Of a stretch of DNA of 13,039 bases, positions 6,479 to 12,660 are shown piece by piece. The first letter of the stretch is position 1. Each line of letters starts with the position of its first letter. Made by a program: the position numbers and the translations under genes. Source of the stretch: Dehalococcoidia bacterium. GTDB lineage: Bacteria; Chloroflexota; Dehalococcoidia; UBA2979. The stretch is from positions 1-13,039 of the forward strand of contig JALOAM010000086.1 of NCBI GenBank assembly GCA_023228765.1, given 5' to 3'. A model generated the notes under the pieces. It was given only the letters and a program-made list of their open reading frames with translations. It was not told the origin of the DNA and searched no databases.

Positions 6479-7009
6479 ATGCCCCAGTACATCGTGGCGC
6501 AGCACGGTGACCGTCGCCGTTACCTCGTGAAGGCCCTCCACGAGGTGTCACGCCGCATCGGCCGTCTCGTCCAGACGATGGACGACGAGCTCCTCGACAG
6601 CCGCGCCAGCGGCGACGAGTGGTCCGTCGCGCAGATCATCGGCTACCTCCGCGACTCCGAGCGTGAGGATTATGACAACCTCGTCGCGATGACACGCATC
6701 GATGGCGCGCCGATCGAGGATCGCCGCGCGATGCACGGCCCCCACGAGGAGGGGTACTGCGCCGCCGACGTCTCCGACCTGCTCTGGGACTTCCTCACCC
6801 AGCGCGAGGAGACCGTCTGGCTGCTGCAGAGCGCCGGCACCTCCTGGAACAACATCGGCACCCACCCCTACCGCGGCGAGGTGGAACTTCAGACGTACGT
6901 CATGGAGATAAACATGCGGGACCTGGACGCCATGTGGCGCATCCAGCGCGCCCGCGACGAGCACCGCCCGCCCGGCGCCCCACAGGTCATCGGCGCGGCG
7001 GACATCTAA
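6479..7009 (+). CDS. DinB-like four-helix bundle protein lacking the metal histidines
   Basis: A 176-aa protein with the layout of the DinB/YfiT superfamily, which contains metal-dependent thiol transferases and many uncharacterised stress proteins. Helix 1 is at about residues 12-38, the signature GDEWSVAQIIGYLRDSERE at 45-63, a middle pair of helices at about 96-118, and a last helix at 135-158 (ELQTYVMEINMRDLDAMWRI). In canonical members the second helix has a His where this protein has Tyr56, and the last helix carries HxxxH, which is replaced here by residues such as Arg147 and Ala151. Metal binding is therefore unlikely by the usual ligands. The start ATG at 6479 has a GAGGT almost adjacent (1 nt or less), which is poor spacing; no better start is seen. 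It overlaps the SD of the next gene, suggesting an operon. Confidence 0.75.
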   Translation: MPQYIVAQHGDRRRYLVKALHEVSRRIGRLVQTMDDELLDSRASGDEWSVAQIIGYLRDSEREDYDNLVAMTRIDGAPIEDRRAMHGPHEEGYCAADVSDLLWDFLTQREETVWLLQSAGTSWNNIGTHPYRGEVELQTYVMEINMRDLDAMWRIQRARDEHRPPGAPQVIGAADI

Positions 7010-7013
7010 GGAG
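7008..7013 (+). promoter_or_regulatory. Strong Shine-Dalgarno AAGGAG overlapping the DinB-like stop codon
   Basis: AAGGAG starts inside the TAA stop of the upstream gene and lies 5 nt before the TTG at 7019. It supports both the unusual TTG start and co-translation of the two genes. Confidence 0.8.
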
Positions 7014-7018
7014 CCCCC

Positions 7019-7297
7019 TTGGACCTCGGAACCATCGTCTTTGGTGTCTTCGGCCTGTTCGTCCTCGCCACCTTCACCGGAGGCGTGCAGCAGGTGATCG
7101 AGGGTGAACTCATCGCCGGCCTCGGGATGCTCGTCCTCGGCGCGGTGCTCAGCGCCGGCTACTTCGTCGCCACGGCCCTCTTCGGCCACGACGCCATCCC
7201 GATCGAGGCGTCCGACATCCCGGGCATCCGCGACATCCCCGGCATCTCAGAGTTCCTCGACCCGACGCCTACTCCGACCCCGGCACGAGCGATCTAG
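7019..7297 (+). CDS. Small two-TM membrane protein, function unknown
   Basis: A 92-aa protein read from a TTG start that is convincingly placed by an AAGGAG SD. It has two hydrophobic helices, at about residues 4-22 and 32-55, with a short Gln/Glu-containing loop (GGVQQVIEGE) between them. A hydrophilic tail follows that contains a DIPGI..DIPGI duplication (residues 67-76) and a PTPTPTP run before the end. It does not match a family I recognise. It follows the DinB-like gene with 9 bp between stop and start and is probably cotranscribed. Its stop lies only 16 bp from the stop of the convergent lipoprotein gene, leaving no room for a separate terminator. Confidence 0.72.
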   Translation: MDLGTIVFGVFGLFVLATFTGGVQQVIEGELIAGLGMLVLGAVLSAGYFVATALFGHDAIPIEASDIPGIRDIPGISEFLDPTPTPTPARAI

Positions 7298-7313
7298 GTC
7301 GCGAACGCCGCGC

Positions 7314-8504
7314 CTACGGGCAACGCCCGCCATGGCCAAGCACCATGCCGACCGAGGCGTACCGCAGGTCGGGTGACCATCCCGCACGCTCACCTGGCGT
7401 CGGTAGCGCAGCCAGCCACTCGCCCGTCTCGATCTCGAACCAGCCGTACGGACCAAAGCCGCCCGGCGCGAGCCGCCCGTCCTCGACGGCGGCTACGAAG
7501 GAGCGGTCGTCGAGGACGGTGAGCATTCCCGTCTCACGATCCCAAATGCGGAGACGATCGACGTAGTCCGTCTGCTCCTCGTTGATCTGGCAGGAGTTCT
7601 CCGTCCAGGCGAGGTGCCGACCCTCACCCTCGAGGTCGCCAGGGAACGGCTGCCGAGTCGTCGCAACAAGCTGCGTGGTGAGCGTCGGAACGTCGACCAG
7701 GTAGATCGTTGCGAGACGGTCGACCGGCTCCGTCATCACGGCGACGGTCTCCTCGTCGAGCACGTCGACGTGCCAGCCAATGACCTCAAATAATGCTTCG
7801 TCCTTAAAGCCAGACCAAACAGTCCAGTGTCGCGTGTAGTCATCACCCGGAATGTCCAGCCGATAACTCTGAAGCAGCAGGCCGTCATCAAGCTCCACAT
7901 TTGAGCCATCAGGCAATGGCTCGATCACCCGCATCTCGCCGACATCGAGGTCGATCAACTGATCGGCCGAGAGGATCAGGTGCTCGCCGATGAACTGGAA
8001 CATGGGCCGGTGGACATCGAACTCCTGCTCGTTACCCGACTCCATGTCGCGGACGCGGAGGAGCACCTCGATGCGATCTTCCGACTTTGGCTCCGCCCAA
8101 GCGAGGTAGCGCCCGTCGGGCGAGAACTGGCCGCCGCCGTAGAACGACGGCCCGAGGACCTCGACCTCGCCGGTCTCGAAGTCGTAGAGCCGGACGTCCT
8201 CGATCGGCTGCACCACATCGGGGAACGGCGACTCCGGTTCGCCGAGGGTGAGCACGCGGTCCGCGTCGGGCGGCGCGTCCGTACGTGCCTCGAGCTCGAC
8301 GACGGGGAGGCCGGAGGGCGGCTCGGGCCAACGCATCACCTCGACGGTGGGCGTCGGCGTGGCGGTCTCGGTGGGCGAAGCCTCAACTACGACGGGGGTC
8401 TCCGTCGCAGTTGTCGACGTCGGGCTCGCCGAGGGTGTCTCGTCCTCGGAGGTGCAGGCGAGCAGCAGGAGCGCCGTCGCGAGGAGCGTCCCGAGTCGCC
8501 TCAC
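7314..8504 (-). CDS. Secreted lipoprotein with beta-propeller/TolB-like repeats
   Basis: A 396-aa exported protein with a lipobox LLAC and Cys17 as the lipidation site. It continues with a Ser/Thr/Pro-rich linker (about residues 20-56) of the kind that lifts a domain off the membrane. The rest is strand-rich, with WD40-like/TolB-like pieces, for example GGGQFSPDGRYLAWAEPKS near residues 122-140, then RVRDMESGNEQEF, IYLVDVPTL, RLRIWDRETGMLTVL and a final GWSPDLRYASVGMVLG. This suggests a six- or seven-bladed propeller. Two Cys residues, in ENSCQIN and in GGRCP at the C-terminus, could form a disulfide. It starts with GTG overlapping the upstream DUF255 stop as GTGA, so the two are coupled. A stretch encoded around 7780-7920 is visibly less GC-rich than the flanks. 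The ligand or role is unknown. Confidence 0.8.
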   Translation of the reverse strand: MRRLGTLLATALLLLACTSEDETPSASPTSTTATETPVVVEASPTETATPTPTVEVMRWPEPPSGLPVVELEARTDAPPDADRVLTLGEPESPFPDVVQPIEDVRLYDFETGEVEVLGPSFYGGGQFSPDGRYLAWAEPKSEDRIEVLLRVRDMESGNEQEFDVHRPMFQFIGEHLILSADQLIDLDVGEMRVIEPLPDGSNVELDDGLLLQSYRLDIPGDDYTRHWTVWSGFKDEALFEVIGWHVDVLDEETVAVMTEPVDRLATIYLVDVPTLTTQLVATTRQPFPGDLEGEGRHLAWTENSCQINEEQTDYVDRLRIWDRETGMLTVLDDRSFVAAVEDGRLAPGGFGPYGWFEIETGEWLAALPTPGERAGWSPDLRYASVGMVLGHGGRCP

Positions 8505-10294
8505 CAGACCGGTGCGCCGAGGAGCTCCTCGACGGTGGGGAGGTACTGGTCGGGGTCGGTGAGGGGGCCGAGACAGGTGGATCCGGCACAGACGTAGGCG
8601 ACCTTGGGACGCTCGGGCAGGCCGAGCTGTGCGATGAGGTCCGCCTCCCCGGCGCGGTCCAGGCGCTGCACCGTGCGGCCCGCGAGGCGGAGGCGCAGTG
8701 CGGCGGCATGGAGCGGATCCGCGACGGCGTCCGGCTCGCCAGCGGGGTGCTCCGCGACGATCTTGAACTCGGGCTCGGCGGTCAGCAGGCGGTCCACCAC
8801 CCGCGCGAGGTCGGCGACCGCGAGGCCGCGCCCCTCCAGCCCCGGAGCGAATGCGCCCAGCGTCTCCTGCGCCGTCGAGAGGTGGCGCTCGTCGTGGGTG
8901 AGGCGGGCGAGCCAGATCAGCGCCTCCGCCATCGCCGCGTTAGCGGCGAGCGGGTACGCCGGCTCCGCGAGCAAGCCGGTGTCCTCGGAGCCATCGGCGA
9001 GGTCACGGAAGCCGAGGCCGGGCTCGTGCCAGTCCCGGTCCACCACGCGCACGATCTGGCGCGCCTGCTCGAAATAGTGCGCCTGTCCGGAGACCTCGTA
9101 CGCCTCCAGCAGCGCGAGCAGCATCTGCGCCTGGTCGTCCAGCAGCCCCAGCGTCCGGCCGCTGCCGTCCCACGCGTGGTACATCCCCGCCTCGCCCGCG
9201 CGCATGCGTCCCAGGAGGAAGTCCACGACGCGCCGGCCGCGCTCCACCCAGTCGCGCCGGTCGAGGAGCACGCCGGCCTGCAGGAGGCCTCGTGCGGCAG
9301 TCGCGGCGGCACCGGTGAACACGCGCCGGTCGAGCTCGGACGCACCGGGCTCGGTGACCTCGGCGGCCGCGATCGCGCCGCTGGCGTCGCCGAGCGTCCC
9401 GACGAGGTACCCGGCGGTCCCTTCGATCGCGTCGCCGAGGGCGTCACGCGCCTCCTCGTCGGAGCGCGCGATCTCGGCGAGCGCGAGCAGCATCGCCCCC
9501 TGCGTCCGCGCGAGCTTTTCGGGGACGGGGTCGCCCTCTGCGGAGAGCCAGCGGAAGAAGCCGCCGTCCATGTGGTCGTAGAGGCCACCCGCCACCAATT
9601 CCTCGGCGAGCGCGAGTGCGCGGTTGAACTCCGGCGCCAGCCCGCGCCGGTGGTAGGCGTAGCGCAGCAGCCGCAACACTCCCGGGTGTGGTGCATGCCC
9701 CGCCGCCCCGCCGTCTTCGACGAGGCTCGGGGGATCCTCCACCCACCGCGACCGCACGAGGTCGAGCGCGACGTCGAGGATGGCCGGCGTCAGCACGCCG
9801 GGGGCGCGCGTCGCGCGGGCCGCGGCACGCTCCGCCGCACGCATCGCCCGCGCCGCGTCCACCCGCTGCGCCACGGCGTCGCGGTCGCGGTACCACTCAT
9901 CGAGGACCTCGTGCGCCGCGTGGACGAGCGCGTCCGCGTCAGACGCGGACGCAAGCGAAGCGATCGGGTCGCCCTCGGGCGTGAGGAACGCGACAGCGGG
10001 CATGACCGGCGCATAGCGCGCGGCAACGTCCGGCCGTTCGTCCGCATCCACGCGGACGGCGACGAACTGCGAGGCGAGGAGGTCGATGACACGCTGGTCG
10101 GAGTAGGCGCCCTCGTCCATGCGATGGGCCGCGGTTGACCAGGCGGCGACCACGCTGAGGAACACCGGCCGGTCCGAGGCTGCGGCATCCTCAAGCGCCG
10201 CGTCGCCCCACTCGCGCCACGGAATCTCGTCGGCACGATGCGGGCGCGGCGAGAACGGGAACGAGCCACCGGCGATCGTGAGGACCGGGGACAT
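8501..10294 (-). CDS. DUF255/YyaL-type thioredoxin-fold plus (alpha/alpha)6-barrel protein, CxxC lost
   Basis: A 597-aa homologue of the YyaL/SSP411 (spermatogenesis-associated protein 20) family, normally about 650-700 aa. The N-terminal thioredoxin-like domain (about residues 20-135) keeps PWREWGDAALEDA, DRPVFLSV, VAVRVDADERPDV and VAFLTPEGDP. The usual active-site block STCHWCHVME is reduced to WSTAAHRMDE (52-61), so both cysteines are absent. The glycosidase-like helical barrel follows, with GLYDHMDGGFFRW (237-249), then EKLARTQGAMLL. Near the C-terminus a conserved pair, Cys569 and Cys574 (VCAGSTCLGP), is retained. It starts at ATG 10294, with a G-rich SD (GGGGGTGG). It is cotranslated with the lipoprotein downstream via a GTGA overlap. 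The family's biochemical role is not established, so no reaction is claimed. Confidence 0.88.
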   Translation of the reverse strand: MSPVLTIAGGSFPFSPRPHRADEIPWREWGDAALEDAAASDRPVFLSVVAAWSTAAHRMDEGAYSDQRVIDLLASQFVAVRVDADERPDVAARYAPVMPAVAFLTPEGDPIASLASASDADALVHAAHEVLDEWYRDRDAVAQRVDAARAMRAAERAAARATRAPGVLTPAILDVALDLVRSRWVEDPPSLVEDGGAAGHAPHPGVLRLLRYAYHRRGLAPEFNRALALAEELVAGGLYDHMDGGFFRWLSAEGDPVPEKLARTQGAMLLALAEIARSDEEARDALGDAIEGTAGYLVGTLGDASGAIAAAEVTEPGASELDRRVFTGAAATAARGLLQAGVLLDRRDWVERGRRVVDFLLGRMRAGEAGMYHAWDGSGRTLGLLDDQAQMLLALLEAYEVSGQAHYFEQARQIVRVVDRDWHEPGLGFRDLADGSEDTGLLAEPAYPLAANAAMAEALIWLARLTHDERHLSTAQETLGAFAPGLEGRGLAVADLARVVDRLLTAEPEFKIVAEHPAGEPDAVADPLHAAALRLRLAGRTVQRLDRAGEADLIAQLGLPERPKVAYVCAGSTCLGPLTDPDQYLPTVEELLGAPVW

Positions 10295-10386
10295 CCGCCA
10301 CCCCCCGCCGGAGCACCCGGCACGCTACGCATCGAGCGTATCACCCGAACGGGGCCCTCCCCGCGCCGCGCTCGCCCCTCGCCCTC

Positions 10387-10425
10387 GCCTCTCCCTTCCG
10401 CCTCTCCCTTCCGCCTCTCCCTTCC
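10387..10425. repeat. 13-bp tandem repeat, three perfect copies
   Basis: GCCTCTCCCTTCC occurs three times without change, at 10387-10399, 10400-10412 and 10413-10425. A partial fourth copy then runs into the first REP-like hairpin. The unit length is not a multiple of three, consistent with non-coding DNA. Confidence 0.95.
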
Positions 10426-10429
10426 GCCT

Positions 10430-10472
10430 CCCCTCTCCCGGTTTCGGGAGAGGGGCCGGGGGTGAGGGCCCT
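10430..10472. repeat. REP-like hairpin element, copy A (inverted relative to copy B)
   Basis: It begins with an 11-bp stem CCCCTCTCCCG / CGGGAGAGGGG around a GTTT loop (10430-10455) and continues GCCGGGGGTGAGGGCCCT-like to 10472. Its reverse complement matches 10523-10563 almost base for base. Such palindromic intergenic units are typical of REP/BIME or small non-autonomous elements that occur many times per genome. The genomic copy number cannot be seen here. Confidence 0.8.
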
Positions 10473-10522
10473 CCCTGATCTGCCTGTCGAACGATCGAGG
10501 TGCGCGCGAGGTGATGTACGGA

Positions 10523-10563
10523 AGGGCCCTCACCCCAGCCCTCTCCCGAAACCGGGAGAGGGG
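10523..10563. repeat. REP-like hairpin element, copy B
   Basis: It starts AGGGCCCTCACCCC and ends in a 10-bp hairpin CCCTCTCCCG / CGGGAGAGGG with AAAC loop (10539-10562). It is in opposite orientation to copy A, 50 bp away, so together they form a large inverted pair. It differs from copy A by about two bases plus a short indel in the linker. It lies 3' of the minus-strand GNAT operon and may act as its terminator. Confidence 0.8.
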
Positions 10564-10605
10564 GTCAGAGGTCAGAGGTCAGAGGTCAGAGGTCAGAGGT
10601 CAGAG
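10564..10605. repeat. 7-bp tandem repeat, six perfect copies
   Basis: GTCAGAG is repeated six times exactly (10564-10605), directly abutting REP-like copy B and ending 21 bp before the GNAT stop codon. It is a candidate slipped-strand variable locus. Confidence 0.95.
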
Positions 10606-10626
10606 GGGAGGGTGTAGGACGCACGG

Positions 10627-11184
10627 TTACGGCGACGGCTTCGCCAGCCGGACCTCCGTGCCGAGGTGCGGCTCTGGGGCCTCGTCGGTCTCGCCGGTGG
10701 GCTCGTAGCCGCAGCGGGCGTAGAGGCGCGCCGCTCGCTCGTTCGTGGCGGCGACCCAGAGGGTGACGCGCTCGACGGGCGGGGGGCCGAGGGTACGCGC
10801 GAAGGTCTCGCAGGCGGCGAGGAGCGCCGGGGCCCAGTCGCCACCGCGGAGGTCTTCGTCGAGCCACATCTGGTTGACCTCGGCGTCTCGCGGGGCGTCT
10901 CGCGGGGCATCTCGCGAGGCGCGACCCGCGGGATCGTCGAGGAGACGGACAGTGGCAAGGCCACCGAACGTGCTGCCGCTCGGATCGCCGCGGTCGAGCA
11001 CGAAGCCGGCGGTGTGGGCGGACGTGGCGAGGCGCTCCGTGAACTCCCGCCACTCGGCGTCAGTGCGCTTCGAGGCCTCCTGGAACGTGGAGCCGAAGGC
11101 GTCGGGCGCGAGGCGCAACGAGCGGAGGCGCACCTCGCGGTACGCCTCGACGTCGTCCGTGCGGATGCGGCGGACTTCCACCAC
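10627..11184 (-). CDS. GNAT family N-acetyltransferase
   Basis: A 185-aa cytoplasmic acetyltransferase using acetyl-CoA; the acceptor is unknown. The N-terminal strand and helices VRRIRTDDVEAYREVRLRSL (4-23) and DAFGSTFQEASKRTDAEWREF (28-48) are typical of GNATs related to RimJ/YhbS-type proteins. Motif A falls at about 103-122 (NQMWLDEDLRGGDWAPALL), but the canonical R/Q-x-x-G-x-G/A loop reads RGGDWA, so the pyrophosphate loop is atypical. Motif B is clear: NERAARLYARCGYEPTGE (148-165). A run of RDAP repeats (91-101) is inserted just before motif A, encoded by a 12-bp tandem repeat. Two adjacent GTG codons (11184 and 11181) follow a GGAGG; the second has better spacing (6 nt). It is 27 bp after the DinB gene. 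Confidence 0.85.
   Translation of the reverse strand: MVEVRRIRTDDVEAYREVRLRSLRLAPDAFGSTFQEASKRTDAEWREFTERLATSAHTAGFVLDRGDPSGSTFGGLATVRLLDDPAGRASRDAPRDAPRDAEVNQMWLDEDLRGGDWAPALLAACETFARTLGPPPVERVTLWVAATNERAARLYARCGYEPTGETDEAPEPHLGTEVRLAKPSP
10883..10918. repeat. 12-bp in-frame tandem repeat inside the GNAT gene
   Basis: Three 12-bp units, 10883-10894, 10895-10906 and 10907-10918. The first two are identical (GCGTCTCGCGGG) and the third differs at two positions. On the coding strand they encode the RDAP repeat near residues 91-101, so copy-number change would lengthen or shorten a loop without a frameshift. Confidence 0.9.
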
Positions 11185-11187
11185 GAC

Positions 11188-11192
11188 CCTCC
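11188..11192 (-). promoter_or_regulatory. Shine-Dalgarno GGAGG of the GNAT gene
   Basis: GGAGG on the minus strand, 3 nt before the first GTG and 6 nt before the second. The second GTG (11181) is therefore the likelier initiator; the two options differ by one residue. Confidence 0.6.
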
Positions 11193-11211
11193 GAGGGCCA
11201 ACCGACCCGGG

Positions 11212-11739
11212 TCAGATGCCGAGGTCGTCCTTGCCGAGCAGGGCGCGGGCCAGCGAGCAGCGGCCGAGGTGGCCGTTGCCATGGGCGATGAGCACCTGCA
11301 TCGCGTGGTCCGCCTTCGAGCGCTCACCCCAGGGGTTGAGCTGGGTGATCTCCGCGAACTCGTCGTCGCTCATGGCGCGGAGGCGAGACGGGGCCGCCTC
11401 GCGGACGGCGTCGATGTACGCGGCGAACTCGGCTGGCTCGGGGAAACGAAGGGCACGGGCCTCCTCGTCGGTCATGCCGGTGCCCTGCGCCGTCTTCGGG
11501 AGGTTGAAGCGTGCCTCGTAGCCGTCGCGGAGCCAGACCGGGCGTTCGCGGTGGAAGACGAAGAACACCACGTTGTCCACCGTGCGGACGACGTGCCAGA
11601 TGTCCCACCCGATCGAGTGCGCCCGCTCGGATGGCTGGTGGTTGAGCTGCTTGAGGGTGAGGTCCTCGACGCTGCGGCGGCAGTTCTCGAGCAACCGGTC
11701 CAGGTGGAGCGCCAGCTGGGCGCCGAAGTCAACCGCCAC
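11212..11739 (-). CDS. DinB family protein with intact metal-binding histidines
   Basis: A 175-aa member of the DinB/YfiT superfamily, which binds a divalent metal in a four-helix bundle and includes bacillithiol or mycothiol transferases and damage-inducible proteins. The signature W-x-x-x-H-V is present at residues 45-51 (WDIWHVV, His49), and the C-terminal HxxxH at His153/His157 (IAHGNGHLGRC), giving the canonical three-His site. The frame is open further upstream, but that part overlaps the PspC gene and is Arg-rich. The GTG at 11739, 2 nt after the PspC stop, is chosen as the start although only a weak SD is present. It lies between the PspC and GNAT genes in a tight same-strand run. The thiol substrate is unknown. 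Confidence 0.85.
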   Translation of the reverse strand: MAVDFGAQLALHLDRLLENCRRSVEDLTLKQLNHQPSERAHSIGWDIWHVVRTVDNVVFFVFHRERPVWLRDGYEARFNLPKTAQGTGMTDEEARALRFPEPAEFAAYIDAVREAAPSRLRAMSDDEFAEITQLNPWGERSKADHAMQVLIAHGNGHLGRCSLARALLGKDDLGI

Positions 11740-11741
11740 GG

Positions 11742-12170
11742 CTACGCTCGACCTCGCGCGGAGTAGATCACGTAGGCCCCGATGCCGATGAGAATCGCGG
11801 GCCAGATCAACTGGCCTCCGGCCCACCCGAACCATGTGGTCCACACCCACGAGGAGCGGAGCAGCAGGATCACGCCCAGCACGAGGATGATGACCCCGAG
11901 GATCATCGTGGCGTCGGGGCCACCTCCCTCGGATGCGGGGCGCGGCGGCGCGCTGCCCTCGGCGTCGGGGATGATCATCCACATCAGGACGTAGGCGACG
12001 AGCGCCCCGAGCCCCAGACCGGGCAGGAACAGCGCCACGACGAAGATCACGCGGACGAGCGTGGGATCGACGTCGAAGTACTCGGCGAGGCCACCCGCGA
12101 CGCCACCGAGCTTGCGGTCGTGGCTCTTCGTCAGCCGCTTCTGTCCACCCCTCGGCGGCTCATGGCTCAT
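11742..12170 (-). CDS. PspC-domain membrane protein
   Basis: A 142-aa membrane protein. The N-terminal PspC domain covers about residues 12-68, with the hallmark RKLGGVAGGLAEYFDVDPTLVR (19-40), followed by the first TM segment (VIFVVALFLPGLGLGALVAYVLMWMIIP). A Pro/Gly-rich acidic linker (70-86) leads to two further TM helices (about 89-105 and 118-137). PspC proteins are linked to envelope stress responses; in enterobacteria PspC partners PspB and PspA, neither of which is visible here. The stand-alone PspC plus two-TM tail form is common in Gram-positive and Chloroflexota genomes. The start is ATG at 12170, 6 bp after the EVE stop, with a weak GGAAG upstream. It is very probably cotranscribed with EVE and DinB. 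Confidence 0.88.
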   Translation of the reverse strand: MSHEPPRGGQKRLTKSHDRKLGGVAGGLAEYFDVDPTLVRVIFVVALFLPGLGLGALVAYVLMWMIIPDAEGSAPPRPASEGGGPDATMILGVIILVLGVILLLRSSWVWTTWFGWAGGQLIWPAILIGIGAYVIYSARGRA

Positions 12171-12176
12171 CGCGGG

Positions 12177-12623
12177 CTACTTCCGCTCCGCCAGCAGGCC
12201 CTCGATCACCTCGAGGTCTGCGTCCGAGATCCGGTGGAGGTTCCCCCGGAAGCACATCCCCAGCTTCTTCGGGCCGAAGTTGCGGGTCTTGTCCAGCAGG
12301 TCCGTGATGTCGCGGACGTCGATCTCGTTGCCTGGCTTGGCGATGACCACGGGCTTGGTCTTGATGCGGTACGGGAAGTCCTCGCCCGGCTTGCCTTCGC
12401 TCTCCAGGCCGATGTCCGAGGTGTCCTCGAACGCCTCGCCGGTCACTTCGACGACCCCGCCGAAGAGCACCTTGCCGGTGAGGTAGAACACGATGCGGTC
12501 GCCGGGGCGCATCTCGCTGGACTGCTTCTTGCGGCTAGACTTGAACGCCGTGATGTCGAACTTCCGCTTGCGCAGCACCTCGAAGTTCTCGGGCGTCCCC
12601 ACCGTGATCCAGGCCTGCGACAT
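12177..12623 (-). CDS. EVE domain-containing protein (PUA-like fold)
   Basis: A 148-aa single-domain protein of the EVE family (PUA superfamily), predicted to bind modified bases in DNA or RNA. Visible landmarks are AWITVGTPENFE (4-15), where Trp5 is typical of the domain, the core MRPGDRIVFYLTGKVLFGGVVEVTGEAFED (38-67), and the C-terminal FRGNLHRISDADLEVIEGLL (125-144). The start is well fixed: ATG 12623 is preceded by GGAGGT with a 6-nt spacer. It sits between the cupredoxin-like gene and PspC on the same strand. EVE proteins often occur fused to or next to restriction or toxin-like domains, but no such domain is in this window. The ligand is not predictable. Confidence 0.88.
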   Translation of the reverse strand: MSQAWITVGTPENFEVLRKRKFDITAFKSSRKKQSSEMRPGDRIVFYLTGKVLFGGVVEVTGEAFEDTSDIGLESEGKPGEDFPYRIKTKPVVIAKPGNEIDVRDITDLLDKTRNFGPKKLGMCFRGNLHRISDADLEVIEGLLAERK

Positions 12624-12629
12624 GCGACT

Positions 12630-12635
12630 ACCTCC
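12630..12635 (-). promoter_or_regulatory. Shine-Dalgarno GGAGGT of the EVE gene
   Basis: GGAGGT on the minus strand, 6 nt before the ATG at 12623. This near-consensus site lies in the 37-bp gap after the cupredoxin-like stop (12661). Confidence 0.85.
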
Positions 12636-12660
12636 GCCTTCAGCTCAGGCAGGATAGCGC

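Larger units (their letters stand above)
10295..10626. other. 332-bp gene-free, repeat-dense intergenic region
   Basis: No credible gene. From left to right it holds the upstream region of the DUF255 gene (10295-10386), three 13-bp tandem repeats, two inverted copies of a hairpin-containing REP-like element flanking 50 bp of unique sequence, six 7-bp tandem repeats, and 21 bp before the GNAT stop. Short open frames across it are Arg/Pro/Ser-rich products of the repeats and are not supported. Confidence 0.85.

Noticed and set aside
4953..6530. Plus-strand open frame opposite the eight-TM and VOC genes
   Set aside because: The composition is hydrophilic, rich in His/Arg/Gly/Glu, with no fold signature. 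The minus-strand readings give coherent TM helices and a VOC domain with a good SD.
8285..10138. Long plus-strand open frame opposite the DUF255 gene
   Set aside because: It is antisense to a clear DUF255 protein, has low-complexity Arg/Glu/Ala composition, and arises from high GC3 on the opposite strand.
10387..10605. CRISPR array
   Set aside because: Repeats are 7 or 13 bp, directly tandem with no spacers, and the hairpin units are an inverted pair rather than a direct array. No cas gene is nearby.
11740..11982. Longer N-terminus for the canonical DinB protein
   Set aside because: The extension lies wholly within the PspC gene, is Arg-rich and has no SD; homologous DinB proteins are about 150-180 aa.
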